Assembly: GCF_003609775.1 (NCBI RefSeq)
Contig: NZ_AP018050.1
Span: 124,001-188,000, forward strand
DNA length: 64,000 nucleotides
Origin: Prevotella melaninogenica
GTDB lineage: Bacteria; Bacteroidota; Bacteroidia; Bacteroidales; Bacteroidaceae
Direction of reading: 5' to 3'
Shown: in pieces, positions 44,963 through 53,752 of the stretch
Layout: every line of letters starts with the position of its first letter
Position numbering within the stretch: position 1 is the stretch's first letter
Position numbers and translations under genes: made by a program
Notes under the pieces: generated by a model
The model's database searches: none
What the model saw: the letters and a program-made list of their open reading frames with translations, nothing else
What the model was told of the DNA's origin: nothing

Positions 44963-46441
44963 TCATTTCATAACTGTATCATCAATTATCTTTCGTATAT
45001 TATTATCTTCTGCACCACCTGCAGGAAAAGTTCCATCAACTGACAAATGCATGAACTCATAACGATTTCTTTTAATGAGTTCTAAATCAGCTTGATTTCC
45101 CATAAAGACAAGTCCGTCTTGATTCTTTTTATTTATCGTCTTCACATAGAGTGGCTGGTTATTTCGTACTTTGGAGAGTATCATATTTCTCAACAAATTA
45201 AGATAGATATAATTTCCATTGATAGTACTATCACCATTTATCATTGTAGCCTTATATGGTATCCCTTTGAGATTCGAAAGTTCATACATAACATAAAGAG
45301 GAATCCTCGCATAATCATTTTTTACTTTTCGGAATTTATTATATGTTACAAAGCTGCGACCATACTTGTCAAGGTTATATATAGGCTGATTCCATCCCAT
45401 CGGTAACCAACCTTCAGCAACCAGTTCATCATATGTCTTATTACCTCTGCATTTGAGATCACCGTGAAAATATGACTCCCTCCCAAACCAAGATTTTTGT
45501 AAGGAAGAATACATTCTTTCTGTTTCAACACTACAATAGCCACCACCAATATCACTATGTGCACCTGGTAAAATAATCTCTCGTCCTCTCGCACCTGCAG
45601 AACGAATATTTGTAAGAGGAAATTTTTCTCTATATTCATCAGCAGCTGAAAGTTGAACAATATATTTTACATTTGGTTCGCCACTTGGTATTCCTAAACT
45701 TAACTCTGCGACATCATCGTCTATAAAATAGCCATACGAAGAAACTGTATCATATAAGCCGAGAAAGCGAACGTTTATCGTAGGCTTTTGGGGAGAAGAA
45801 TATACAGATAGCCATGATGATAATGATACATTATACGATCCAGCTTCTTTGCTTCTTTGTTTTGTCAAAGAATAAATTCCAGACACGAAACTACGCGCAG
45901 AAGCCGCACCACGACTAAAACCAAAAACGTCCAGTGTCAGTATTCTGAGCTTCTTTCTTTTATTCGAGCAGGCCTTTGACACTATATTGTTTATTAACAT
46001 ACAAGCTCGATGTATCTTAGCATTTATACCTGTAACTCCCATTCCAAGACCTGCACCAAATAACGAATCTGTGTTTTGAGAAGATACCAAAGGCTCATTA
46101 TCATCTCTATCTATAGTATCTTTCTCCTTTGCATATTTTTTAGAAGATGATGCGTTTCTATTTAACGACAGCGGAGATTCTGTACCAACCCCTTCTATAT
46201 ATACTTTATAGGATGTTGAATTATTACTATTATAACCTCTCCACAATTTAACAACATTGGTATAGTCATTATTATAACTATTATCTTTGCCGTTACCTGC
46301 TACAGACTTCCACTTGGTATTATATTTACTATTGAGCGTTCCATCAAAGAAAACACCTATAGTCAAATCCATATATTGTACGTCTGAACCCTTTGCAGTA
46401 TCTATGCCTACAACACATAGTCTATTTGTATATCCTACCAT
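44963..46441 (-). CDS. Tle1-like (DUF2235) T6SS lipase effector
   Basis: 492 residues with no signal peptide, as expected for T6SS cargo. The alpha/beta-hydrolase features of the Tle1/DUF2235 family are clear: FFDGTLNS near residue 31, the nucleophile motif GFSRGAASAR (Ser176), an acid in FLGLYDTVSSYG, and the PGAHSDIGGGY motif with the catalytic His. Such effectors hydrolyse membrane phospholipids of target cells. It follows a DUF2931 lipoprotein gene by 4 bp in the same operon, the usual immunity partner. It ends just before the tssF fragment, so it entered between tssE and tssF. Confidence 0.85.
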   Translation of the reverse strand: MVGYTNRLCVVGIDTAKGSDVQYMDLTIGVFFDGTLNSKYNTKWKSVAGNGKDNSYNNDYTNVVKLWRGYNSNNSTSYKVYIEGVGTESPLSLNRNASSSKKYAKEKDTIDRDDNEPLVSSQNTDSLFGAGLGMGVTGINAKIHRACMLINNIVSKACSNKRKKLRILTLDVFGFSRGAASARSFVSGIYSLTKQRSKEAGSYNVSLSSWLSVYSSPQKPTINVRFLGLYDTVSSYGYFIDDDVAELSLGIPSGEPNVKYIVQLSAADEYREKFPLTNIRSAGARGREIILPGAHSDIGGGYCSVETERMYSSLQKSWFGRESYFHGDLKCRGNKTYDELVAEGWLPMGWNQPIYNLDKYGRSFVTYNKFRKVKNDYARIPLYVMYELSNLKGIPYKATMINGDSTINGNYIYLNLLRNMILSKVRNNQPLYVKTINKKNQDGLVFMGNQADLELIKRNRYEFMHLSVDGTFPAGGAEDNNIRKIIDDTVMK

Positions 46442-46445
46442 ACAG

Positions 46446-47615
46446 CTACTCTCCTATAAATTGGATATCATCAGAGTGTATATCACGATGATTATTATAT
46501 ACAACTTGTGCGTCAAACTCATTATCTCCACCCTTCTGGCAGAATACATGTATCTTTGTATCCTTTAGCTGATAATGTTTTCCTCCAGAGACCAGACTTA
46601 TAATAAAACGGTTATTGTATTTGCTGATTTCTATATTCAAACTTCCAGCCATTATCTGTCCATCAGAGGCAAATACTGCAGGAAAAGCCTTCAAGACTTC
46701 CTCTTCATCAAAAAAGAACTCCCCATGATAACAGGTTTCACCAACACACCATGAGAGAATGAGTTTCTGCAATGCAGGTCTATCATAGACACCTTTGTTA
46801 AGTCTTAACTCATAATACTCTCCCGTAGAGAAGTAAGCTACCGCTTCAGCATCAACTTCCTCTGCACGTTGACTCTCTGACTTTAAGATTGCATTTTTAT
46901 CTTCAAATCTTATATTTATATCGTAAGGATAGCGCTTTGCGTATTTGTCCCACAAACCTAAAGGAATACCATTTATATTCAGATTCTCCGTAGCACCATC
47001 ATAGTCTGACAGACCACTTGTACAAAGACTATCTAATGTTCCAAAAGCTTGGTAGTAATCTTCTTTAAAATCCTTTAATGACATCCACACCTCCTCTGCC
47101 TGCAGACTGTCACAAACCGTCCTATTAAGACTGGTTCCGACAAGAGACAACCATATCTTTCCTCCTGGCAACAAAGTTACAACAAAACAGCTATAACGCT
47201 CTTTGTCATCATATAGTCCCCTTTGAAAATACTTCAGTATCTTCTCTTGAATCTCCTTAGAGAAATCCTGCTTAAAACGATAGAATTTCTTTTCCGCAAA
47301 AGATAACCATAGTACGTCTAAGCCCGTAGGAATTGAAAGGCCACCATCGCCTGCACCAAAATCTATTGTACTGAATCCATTGCCGAGGCCATAACCAACA
47401 TTGGTTTCTCCCATAGAGATATTCATATCTTTACCCACCATGACACGAGCATACTGGGCTTCTACTGGGTAATATTTGGGAGCCGTTAAAGCGGGCTGCC
47501 ATACAAAAAGTGAATCGTTTTTCATATTATCCATAGTTCGTTTGCTGTCACACGACGTGCAACAGAAGAAAAGTAACAAGAGTGTTAAATAATTCAATAT
47601 AGTGATTCGTTTCAT
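46446..47615 (-). CDS. DUF2931 lipoprotein, predicted immunity protein for the Tle1-like effector
   Basis: 389 residues. Signal peptide with lipobox FFCCTSC. The DUF2931 signature is visible (FVWQPALTAPKYYPVEAQYARV, GLDVLWLSFAEKKFYRFKQDF), apparently followed by a second related half. Proteins of this family occur beside T6SS lipases and, being envelope-anchored, are placed to meet an effector that acts on the inner or outer membrane; the immunity role is inferred from this context. Immunity precedes effector, 4 bp apart. A paralogous copy at 41582-42751 is disabled by a stop codon. Confidence 0.75.
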   Translation of the reverse strand: MKRITILNYLTLLLLFFCCTSCDSKRTMDNMKNDSLFVWQPALTAPKYYPVEAQYARVMVGKDMNISMGETNVGYGLGNGFSTIDFGAGDGGLSIPTGLDVLWLSFAEKKFYRFKQDFSKEIQEKILKYFQRGLYDDKERYSCFVVTLLPGGKIWLSLVGTSLNRTVCDSLQAEEVWMSLKDFKEDYYQAFGTLDSLCTSGLSDYDGATENLNINGIPLGLWDKYAKRYPYDINIRFEDKNAILKSESQRAEEVDAEAVAYFSTGEYYELRLNKGVYDRPALQKLILSWCVGETCYHGEFFFDEEEVLKAFPAVFASDGQIMAGSLNIEISKYNNRFIISLVSGGKHYQLKDTKIHVFCQKGGDNEFDAQVVYNNHRDIHSDDIQFIGE

Positions 47616-47624
47616 CTTCTGATA

Positions 47625-47996
47625 TTACACTTTTTTTCTATCTGCCAATCTTAACAAGCGCACACACTTTCGGGCATTAGGAAACTTATCTCTGACATCT
47701 TCCTCAACCTCAGTAAGTTCCACCCTTACATGGACATCTTTTAGACGAGGTTCATACTTTATTATAGTGGCTTCAAGTGACTGTCTGACCTTATCTTCCC
47801 AGTCTTCGTTTTTTAAAAATTGATTGAACTCCAAGTCCCATATAATCGAACCGTAATCCTCTCTTCCTTCCACTTCATCATGACGAGAAATCACCAACAT
47901 CATGAGATGTTGGGCTATTGACTCCTCATAGGAACATCGTTGAATTTGTCCATTTAAAGCCCCTGATAAATCCAAAGGCTGTTTTAGATAGTTCAT
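47625..47996 (-). pseudogene. tssE second copy, truncated by a 77-bp deletion
   Basis: Starts as MNYLKQPLDLSGALNG and is nearly identical to the intact tssE through RDKFPNARK. The 77 bp corresponding to 42788-42864 are missing, which shifts the frame, so the last ~27 residues are replaced by LRLADRKKV. The deletion lies between CTTA-containing short repeats. Likely non-functional, though a 123-residue product could be made. Confidence 0.82.
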
Positions 47997-48272
47997 TTCA
48001 CACCAAGATATTGTGCAAATATATATTATTTTTAATTGATATGGGCAGCTTTTTTCTGTTTTAATATTTTATAAGTATTTAATTGATAAGTTTCTCTACA
48101 TAAAAAGAGATTCTTATCTCATAAAACAAGCTTTAAATCAATATCTAAAATCAACTATCAGCATTATAAATGTAGTAGCTGAAAAGTTATTTCAAGAGCA
48201 AAAGTCCTTAATTACAGATGACTTGTCACATTTTACATTATGAAAAAGTATAAAGATATGAATTGATATAAA
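47997..48272. repeat. Duplicated block, uninterrupted copy
   Basis: Near-identical to 43208-43300 plus 44444-44632 but without the IS30 element, so it shows the pre-insertion sequence. It joins directly to a fragment of an immunity gene at 48273. No gene is present in it. Confidence 0.82.
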
Positions 48273-48273
48273 A

Positions 48274-48306
48274 TTTAATTCCTCCTATTGAAAATTTATT
48301 TGCCAT
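48274..48306 (-). pseudogene. 5' fragment of an immunity gene (11 codons)
   Basis: ATG at 48306 reads MANKFSIGGIK, the start of the 226/227-residue immunity family, then runs into the duplicated tssE-block sequence. Its upstream promoter (48369-48399) is intact. Confidence 0.8.
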
Positions 48307-48368
48307 TGATATTATGAATTTGCGATGATACTCATATCGTTTGCATTACATCCGCATTGTTCTCATCA

Positions 48369-48399
48369 CAAAAGTACAAATAATCTGGAGCGTTCTCAA
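48369..48399 (-). promoter_or_regulatory. Immunity-type promoter left in front of the tssE block
   Basis: Minus-strand TTG at 48399-48397, 20 bp, TACTTTTG at 48376-48369. It once served the now truncated immunity gene and today points into the decayed tssE, DUF2931 and Tle1 genes. Confidence 0.65.
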
Positions 48400-48468
48400 C
48401 TTTTTACTCACATTTCTTACTTTGCAAGCAACTTGTCAACTCGTAAACCAGTCCACTCGTCACCTAAC

Positions 48469-49149
48469 TTAATCCTTCAGCCCCAAGCGTTTCATGTCTT
48501 CTCCATAAAGACGGTTAAACTCTTTTGAAGACAATTCGTGTGCAAGATAAAGTTCAACAAACTTTTTGTTAACACTGGGCTTTATGGTAATAAAATCATC
48601 CATATCTAAAGTTTCATGTCCTGACAACGCACGCTTAAAGAAGATAGGAACAGGATTATCCTTTGTACCGTAGGTTGGGTCCTGCCATTGCTGACGATTT
48701 ACGTAGGCTGAGAAACTTTTAATCCTGTAAAGAAAAGTTAGTCTCTGAACTTCTATGTCATCATACCAGATTTTTTCGCCACTACCCCTTTGAATAGTAT
48801 TATAGCTGCCTATAAAAGTAACAACTCCTAAATACTTCTTATGTTCAGGAGAATAGAAAGAATACATATTATAAGTTGCAGAGCGTGTTTGTGCTACTCC
48901 CATAAACCATCCGCTGGTAGTGAAGACGTCGTCGTCGATATCTATTTCACGGTGATTTATAGGTATTTTTACTACTATTGTGTCTGAATTCTTTATATAC
49001 GTATCAGCGTAAGGGATAGCGTCTTTATTTCCACCAAGCGTAAACCTCGTTATAATAAAGATAAGTAGTGGTCCACCTACAAGAGATGCAAAGACTGTTC
49101 CTGCTGTTGAGAAGATTTTAATTCCTCCTATTGAAAAATTATTTGCCAT
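48469..49149 (-). CDS. Membrane-anchored putative immunity protein, copy 2
   Basis: 226 residues, 85-90% identical by eye to the copy at 49304. An N-terminal transmembrane helix (about 14-34, STAGTVFASLVGGPLLIFIITRF) anchors a periplasmic part; YVNRQQWQDPTYGTKDNPVPIFFKR is the best conserved block and is shared with the 239/240-residue immunity family at 58560-61487. Differences between copies concentrate in the middle (about 85-130, for example VAQTRSAT versus VAQSRMAT). It has its own promoter (49212-49242). Role as immunity against the PAAR-like effector is inferred from position after that gene. Confidence 0.72.
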   Translation of the reverse strand: MANNFSIGGIKIFSTAGTVFASLVGGPLLIFIITRFTLGGNKDAIPYADTYIKNSDTIVVKIPINHREIDIDDDVFTTSGWFMGVAQTRSATYNMYSFYSPEHKKYLGVVTFIGSYNTIQRGSGEKIWYDDIEVQRLTFLYRIKSFSAYVNRQQWQDPTYGTKDNPVPIFFKRALSGHETLDMDDFITIKPSVNKKFVELYLAHELSSKEFNRLYGEDMKRLGLKD

Positions 49150-49192
49150 TGATATTATGAATTTGCGATGATACTCATATCGTTTGCATTAC
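49150..49192 (-). pseudogene. Effector 3' scar before immunity copy 2
   Basis: Read on the minus strand this spacer encodes NANDMSIIANS and a stop, matching the last residues of the effector at 49993 (NANYMGIIANS). An identical scar lies at 48307-48349. It shows that each immunity copy once followed an effector. Confidence 0.65.
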
Positions 49193-49211
49193 GTCTGCAT
49201 TGTTCTCATCA

Positions 49212-49242
49212 CAAAAGTACAAATAATCTGGAGCGTTCTCAA
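49212..49242 (-). promoter_or_regulatory. Promoter of immunity copy 2
   Basis: Minus-strand TTG at 49242-49240, 20 bp, TACTTTTG at 49219-49212. The predicted start near 49205 leaves a leader of about 56 nt before the ATG at 49149. It lets immunity be made without the effector operon. Confidence 0.65.
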
Positions 49243-49303
49243 CTTTTTACTCACATTTCTTGCTTTGCAAGCAACATATCAACCAGTCCACTTGTCACCT
49301 AAC

Positions 49304-49987
49304 TTAATCCGTCAGTCCCAAGCGTTTCATGTCCGCCCCATAAAGACGGTTAAACTCTTTTGAAGACAATTCATGCGCAAGATAAAGTTCAACAAACTTT
49401 TTGTTAACACTGGGCTTGATGGTAATAAAATCATCCATACCACCTAATTTCTCATGACCAGAGAGTGATCTCTTAAAGAAGATGGGAACAGGATTATCCT
49501 TTGTGCCATAGGTTGGATCCTGCCATTGCTGACGATTTACGTAGGCTGAGAAACTTTTAATCCAGTAAAGAAAAGTTAGTCTATGATCTTCTAAGTCTTC
49601 ATACCAAAGCTTCTCTCCATGACCTCTTGGAACAGTATTATAACCGCCTATAAAAGTAACAACTCCTAAATATTTCTTATGTTCAGGAGAATAGAAAGAA
49701 TACATATTATAAGTTGCCATTCGTGATTGTGCTACTCCCATAAACCATCCGCTGGTAGTGAAGACGTCGTCGTCGGTATCTATTTCACGGTGATTTATAG
49801 GTATTTTTACTACTATTGTGTCCGAATTCTTTATATACGTATCTGCGTAAGGGATAGCGTCTTTATTTCCACCAAGCGTAAACCTCGTTATAATAAAGAT
49901 AAGTAGTGGTCCACCTACAAGAGATGCAAAGACTGTTCCTGCTGTTGAGAATATTTTAATTCCTCCTATTGAAAAATTATTTGCCAT
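49304..49987 (-). CDS. Membrane-anchored putative immunity protein, copy 1
   Basis: 227 residues, same build as copy 2: N-terminal transmembrane helix, then a soluble domain with SAYVNRQQWQDPTYGTKD and a helical end (VELYLAHELSSKEFNRLY). It starts 5 bp after the PAAR-like effector stop codon, so it is the cognate immunity gene by position. The second copy, behind an effector scar, would protect against a related effector (inference). Confidence 0.75.
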   Translation of the reverse strand: MANNFSIGGIKIFSTAGTVFASLVGGPLLIFIITRFTLGGNKDAIPYADTYIKNSDTIVVKIPINHREIDTDDDVFTTSGWFMGVAQSRMATYNMYSFYSPEHKKYLGVVTFIGGYNTVPRGHGEKLWYEDLEDHRLTFLYWIKSFSAYVNRQQWQDPTYGTKDNPVPIFFKRSLSGHEKLGGMDDFITIKPSVNKKFVELYLAHELSSKEFNRLYGADMKRLGLTD

Positions 49988-49992
49988 TGATA

Positions 49993-51378
49993 TTATGAAT
50001 TTGCGATGATACCCATATAGTTTGCATTACCTACTGTGTCATTGTCGTCGGAATCATTTAACTCCTTCATTATTTCTTTAGTCTTTCCTTCTATCTTATT
50101 TTCTACCCAGTTTGACCCTTCATCTACCGCATAACCAACTGCAGCTCCTGCAAGACCTAACCCCAAAGACTTTCCAAAATTCTTAAAGCCATCTTTCCAT
50201 GCACCTGTTTTAGCGGCTTTTACTGCAGCTGTCTTTCCTCCCTGAATGCTTGCTGCTTCAGCAAGAATATCTTGTTGTTCGAGTGCTGCTTGAGCAGCTT
50301 TATGCATCAGTTCCTCAGAAGATTCTTTATACATCTGTTCTGCTAATTCTGCAGAAGCAATAGAAGTTGCACTTGCACCATTTGATGTACGAGTAGCTAC
50401 TTGAGATCCCCAAGTAGCAGCATCCGCACTTGCATCGGCAGCTTGTGTTCCATAAGCCAAAGACTCCAAGCCTTTCATGTTTGCCTCTCCTGTTTTTGAT
50501 GTTACCTGTGCATCTATCCTTGCAGCCTCACCCACTCCTGCCTTATTTGCCTTTACACCTGTAGTGATACTACTTTCAACAACAGACTCTCCAGTTCCTA
50601 CCCCAGTAGTCGTACCAGTATTTTTTAAATTCCCTATCGAATCAGACTTTTGGTTGGATTTGTCTGTCTCACTAAAGTCAAAGCCTCCAAAGTTCAGTGC
50701 ACCAGTGTAGAAGCCTACTGAGAGGGCTAAAGCAAAAGGATTGGCTCCTCCTGTAAGACCACCTATAGCACCTTGAATGAATTTACTTTTCAGCTGAACA
50801 TATATTTCTGCTGCATTCATTGCGGTAATATACAAGGCTGCTTTTTTAGCCTGTTCAGGATTAACAATGATATTAATTGTTCCTCCCGTTGTACAAATCA
50901 TCTTCGACTTATTTAACAATGCATGCTGTTTTTCTATAAAAACATTATTATGAAATCGATTCCAAGAGGACCCCAGTGTGTTGTCACAATCATGGGCAAC
51001 CCCTTTCACTCCTCTATAGCCTGCATAAATGGCTACTGAAGTTCCAACAGCTATTGCTGCACCCACCATCCAACCTTCGATAGCTACAGCAGATAGTAAG
51101 ACAGCACCAACACCACCAGTTGCAACAACAGCAGCGACAATTAAGGCTCCAACTGCAACGCCAGCAAGAAATGTTAACAGACCTCCCCATTTCTTTATAG
51201 GCATTTTGCAAACAAATGTGTCAGAGTTTTTTTTGTCATCAATATTCAGTAACGGCAGCTTTGAGGCAGTATTGATAACATTACCATCCTTATCAACTCT
51301 CCATATCTCTCGCGGTGTTCCGCAGGTCATATTAGTACAAACAACATTCGTACCATGTCTTACATAGGATTGTCCCAT
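49993..51378 (-). CDS. Hydrophobic PAAR-like T6SS effector (module 1)
   Basis: 461 residues, no signal peptide. It begins with a PAAR-like half (RHGTNVVCTNMTCGTPREIW...). Two or three hydrophobic helices (about 66-120: LLTFLAGVAVGALIVAAVVATGGVGAVLL...) follow. The second PAAR-like half (FIEKQHALLNKSKMICTTGGTINIIVN) comes next, so the membrane segments are inserted inside the spike-tip domain. A glycine-rich GGLTGGANPFALALSVG stretch and a long Ala/Ser/Thr-rich helical C-terminus complete it. By analogy with PAAR-TM effectors it sits on the VgrG tip and acts on the target inner membrane, perhaps as a pore; no enzyme motif is seen. It lies 3 bp after the adaptor gene and 5 bp before its immunity gene. 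Confidence 0.75.
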   Translation of the reverse strand: MGQSYVRHGTNVVCTNMTCGTPREIWRVDKDGNVINTASKLPLLNIDDKKNSDTFVCKMPIKKWGGLLTFLAGVAVGALIVAAVVATGGVGAVLLSAVAIEGWMVGAAIAVGTSVAIYAGYRGVKGVAHDCDNTLGSSWNRFHNNVFIEKQHALLNKSKMICTTGGTINIIVNPEQAKKAALYITAMNAAEIYVQLKSKFIQGAIGGLTGGANPFALALSVGFYTGALNFGGFDFSETDKSNQKSDSIGNLKNTGTTTGVGTGESVVESSITTGVKANKAGVGEAARIDAQVTSKTGEANMKGLESLAYGTQAADASADAATWGSQVATRTSNGASATSIASAELAEQMYKESSEELMHKAAQAALEQQDILAEAASIQGGKTAAVKAAKTGAWKDGFKNFGKSLGLGLAGAAVGYAVDEGSNWVENKIEGKTKEIMKELNDSDDNDTVGNANYMGIIANS

Positions 51379-51381
51379 AAT

Positions 51382-52284
51382 TTAAATTGTATTAGTCAGT
51401 CTTCGTATTTGTAAGTCGACACTCAATGTGACATTATCAGTAACTTCTTCTATAACACTCAGTGAACCTTTCTGAAGGCATCGTTCAGCCTGATTAATCC
51501 AAGATTGTTGTGTAAAGTTGATGTTATACTGCGTAAAGCTATATTGTATCAAAGGTTTTATCTTCTCATCGTATGCTTTGCGTATCGTCTCGTCAAAACG
51601 AGAATCTGATGCATTTTTACCACTGCATTCCAATAACAATGTCCCATCTTCTTGAACCTCAGACTTTCGTTGTGTTTCCAAACTGAATTTGTTTTCTGGG
51701 AAAAGGCGCGATGCGTAAGGGATGATATCATTCCCAACACGTAGCTGGTCAGAAACTAAATGTTGACCAAAGAAAATAGAGTAAAAGGGATTGGCTATCA
51801 AACTCTCCATAAACTTATCATACTGGTATATTATCTTATCTTCCAGTTTGATGAGATTGTTCAGCGCATTACTTCCTGCCGTACCTTTCAGGAAGTTATA
51901 TTTGTCCGTTAGCTGTTTCTTCTCCTCATCCCATAATGCTGTAATTTCGTTATGATTGAGAACCTTTGTTATTAATCCTGTACCGGGGTCAATACCTATT
52001 ATGGCATTGACCTTCATATTCTCTAATTCATTAATTAAGGTTATTGACTCCACATATTGTTCTGGAAAAATAGAAGGAATGTCATCTTTAACACTGAAGC
52101 CAAAGCCCTGTGTTCCCTCTGCATCCATGAACCTCTCTACAGAATAATCTTTCTTACTGACAATAGTACTGACAGGTATCTCGTCAAGCTTCGTGGTGAT
52201 GGTCTGTACACAACGGTACTTATAGTCTCTTTGTGTCAGACCACCTTCTTGAACGTGACCGTGTAATCGATCTATTAAACTCAT
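51382..52284 (-). CDS. Putative effector adaptor/chaperone (module 1)
   Basis: 300 residues, soluble, no known domain that I recognise. It is related to 62765-63670 (YKYRCVQTITTKLDEIP versus NKYRCEQTIITKLNGVP; VLNHNEITALWDEEKKQLTDKYNFLK versus IVNHNEIVEKWQEYKKNMLDNYSFLR) and more distantly to 56020-56892. In all three modules it stands between vgrG and the PAAR-like effector. That order matches adaptor/chaperone genes such as Eag or Tap in Proteobacteria, though there is no sequence match to them that I can see. Expected role: protect the hydrophobic effector and load it on VgrG (inference). Confidence 0.65.
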   Translation of the reverse strand: MSLIDRLHGHVQEGGLTQRDYKYRCVQTITTKLDEIPVSTIVSKKDYSVERFMDAEGTQGFGFSVKDDIPSIFPEQYVESITLINELENMKVNAIIGIDPGTGLITKVLNHNEITALWDEEKKQLTDKYNFLKGTAGSNALNNLIKLEDKIIYQYDKFMESLIANPFYSIFFGQHLVSDQLRVGNDIIPYASRLFPENKFSLETQRKSEVQEDGTLLLECSGKNASDSRFDETIRKAYDEKIKPLIQYSFTQYNINFTQQSWINQAERCLQKGSLSVIEEVTDNVTLSVDLQIRRLTNTI

Positions 52285-52294
52285 TATCTACGTG

Positions 52295-53752
52295 TTATTT
52301 AATATTGACAACTCCGCCTTTCTCTTGGTTAATGTTGACAGGGTTACCCACAATGTCTACAGGACCATCAGCTGAAACGGTTACACCCAAATTTTCATTT
52401 GGTCCGACAACAGTCTGTGTTGTTCCCTTGACATATATATTCGGAGATTCCAGCGTAATGCTTGATTCATTTATTATAATCTTACTTGACTTAACTGATA
52501 ATGTTATTGTTGAATTTCCATCCAGTGTTATGTTTCCTGCACTGTCCATATTTAGCAAACACTTTCCCTTACCGACATTCACAGAAGCATTATTTCCTGC
52601 ACTTACCGAGTGAGTAGCTTTTGCGTTCAACATAGAGTTACCTCCACCATCAAAGTTCATGCTTACACCGCCTTTATCGTGTAGTGTTACGCTACCTGCA
52701 GAATCATCAAGCTTAAGCGAACTACCGCTTCGTGTGGTGAGGCTCTTGCAGTTGTTGCCCTGGCCACCGCCACCACCAGTTGTTCCATTAAAGAGGCTAC
52801 CCAAAACGTATGGTCTTGCTGGATCACCATGGCGGAAGCCGAGGAGGACTTGGTCGCCTACCTCTGGGATGAATACAAAACCACGGTTGCTCTTTACATC
52901 GTCACTGCTACCACCATCTGGTGTCATTACACGCACCCAGCCAGTCTGCATACCATTCGTCTGCCAGTTCATACGCACACGAACACGACCCTTGCCCTGT
53001 GGGTCAGCATTGCTAAGCACAGTTGCCATCTGTGTCTCGGCTAATGGCATACGTACCTTTGGACTTGGTAGTGCCTTTATCGTTGCAGGGATAGCCTTAA
53101 AGCGGTTTTTGTAGTAGCTACCTTGGCTCACCTCGTGGGTTATCTCAATAATGATAAAGTTACCCAAGCTCTCCTTAGATATATTTCCTATACGCTCTAA
53201 GAATGAGCTGTAAAGACTTACAACAGAGCCTACACGCAGGGTTGGCACCTGACTCTCTGCTGTGATATAATGTGTCTCAGCCGTCTCAGCCGCTTGCTTA
53301 CGCCCCATGTAGTTAATGAGTTCTGACTCATCACTTATACGTGGCAATGCACGCTGTCTTGCTGGCTTGGAGAATAACCCGAGTGATGCACGGAAGGCAT
53401 CGCCTGATAGTTTATCATGTCCAATGGCTTGGTCTGGTGTCATTCTCTCCATCTCACGGTCCGAACCAGAGTGGTAAGAGAACACCTGCTCTGAACGTGC
53501 GAGGGTCTGCAAACCGATGTCAAGTGACGACAGCGTCGTGCCATATTCCAGCCTAATTGGGTCAGCCAATTTCTTTGGTTTTCCGAAGATTAGTTTAGTT
53601 CCATCGTAATACATCCACTCTTGATACTGATGGGCAAGACGACGGATAAAGTCGAAGTCGGACTCTTCATATTGACAGATATAGTCCTTATTCTCTTTGA
53701 ATTCTGGATTTAACTCTAATTGCACCTTCGCTTGTTCGCATAGCTTTTTCAC
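52295..53752 (-). CDS. tssI: VgrG (TssI), 5'-truncated orphan copy (module 1)
   Basis: 485 codons from a GTG at 53752; the VgrG frame continues upstream to 53843, where it is cut inside a SGYSATY segment. The N-terminal ~100 residues of the gp27-like part are absent. Present are the remaining gp27-like region (YICQYEESDFDFIRRLAHQYQEWMYYDG), the gp5 OB-fold (AETQMATVLSNADPQGKGRVRVR, GDQVLLGFRHGDPARPYVLGSLFNG), a glycine-rich hinge and the beta-helix needle. The C-terminal tip after NIYVKGT is unique to this copy. 52430-53843 is nearly identical to 57051-58464. Lacking its start it is probably a silent donor of the tip, though translation from GTG is possible. Confidence 0.8.
   Translation of the reverse strand: MKKLCEQAKVQLELNPEFKENKDYICQYEESDFDFIRRLAHQYQEWMYYDGTKLIFGKPKKLADPIRLEYGTTLSSLDIGLQTLARSEQVFSYHSGSDREMERMTPDQAIGHDKLSGDAFRASLGLFSKPARQRALPRISDESELINYMGRKQAAETAETHYITAESQVPTLRVGSVVSLYSSFLERIGNISKESLGNFIIIEITHEVSQGSYYKNRFKAIPATIKALPSPKVRMPLAETQMATVLSNADPQGKGRVRVRMNWQTNGMQTGWVRVMTPDGGSSDDVKSNRGFVFIPEVGDQVLLGFRHGDPARPYVLGSLFNGTTGGGGGQGNNCKSLTTRSGSSLKLDDSAGSVTLHDKGGVSMNFDGGGNSMLNAKATHSVSAGNNASVNVGKGKCLLNMDSAGNITLDGNSTITLSVKSSKIIINESSITLESPNIYVKGTTQTVVGPNENLGVTVSADGPVDIVGNPVNINQEKGGVVNIK

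Noticed and set aside
52659..53114. Long plus-strand ORFs opposite the vgrG genes (also 57280-57735)
   Set aside because: Mirror frames of the conserved gp5/needle coding sequence; they recur only because vgrG is duplicated.
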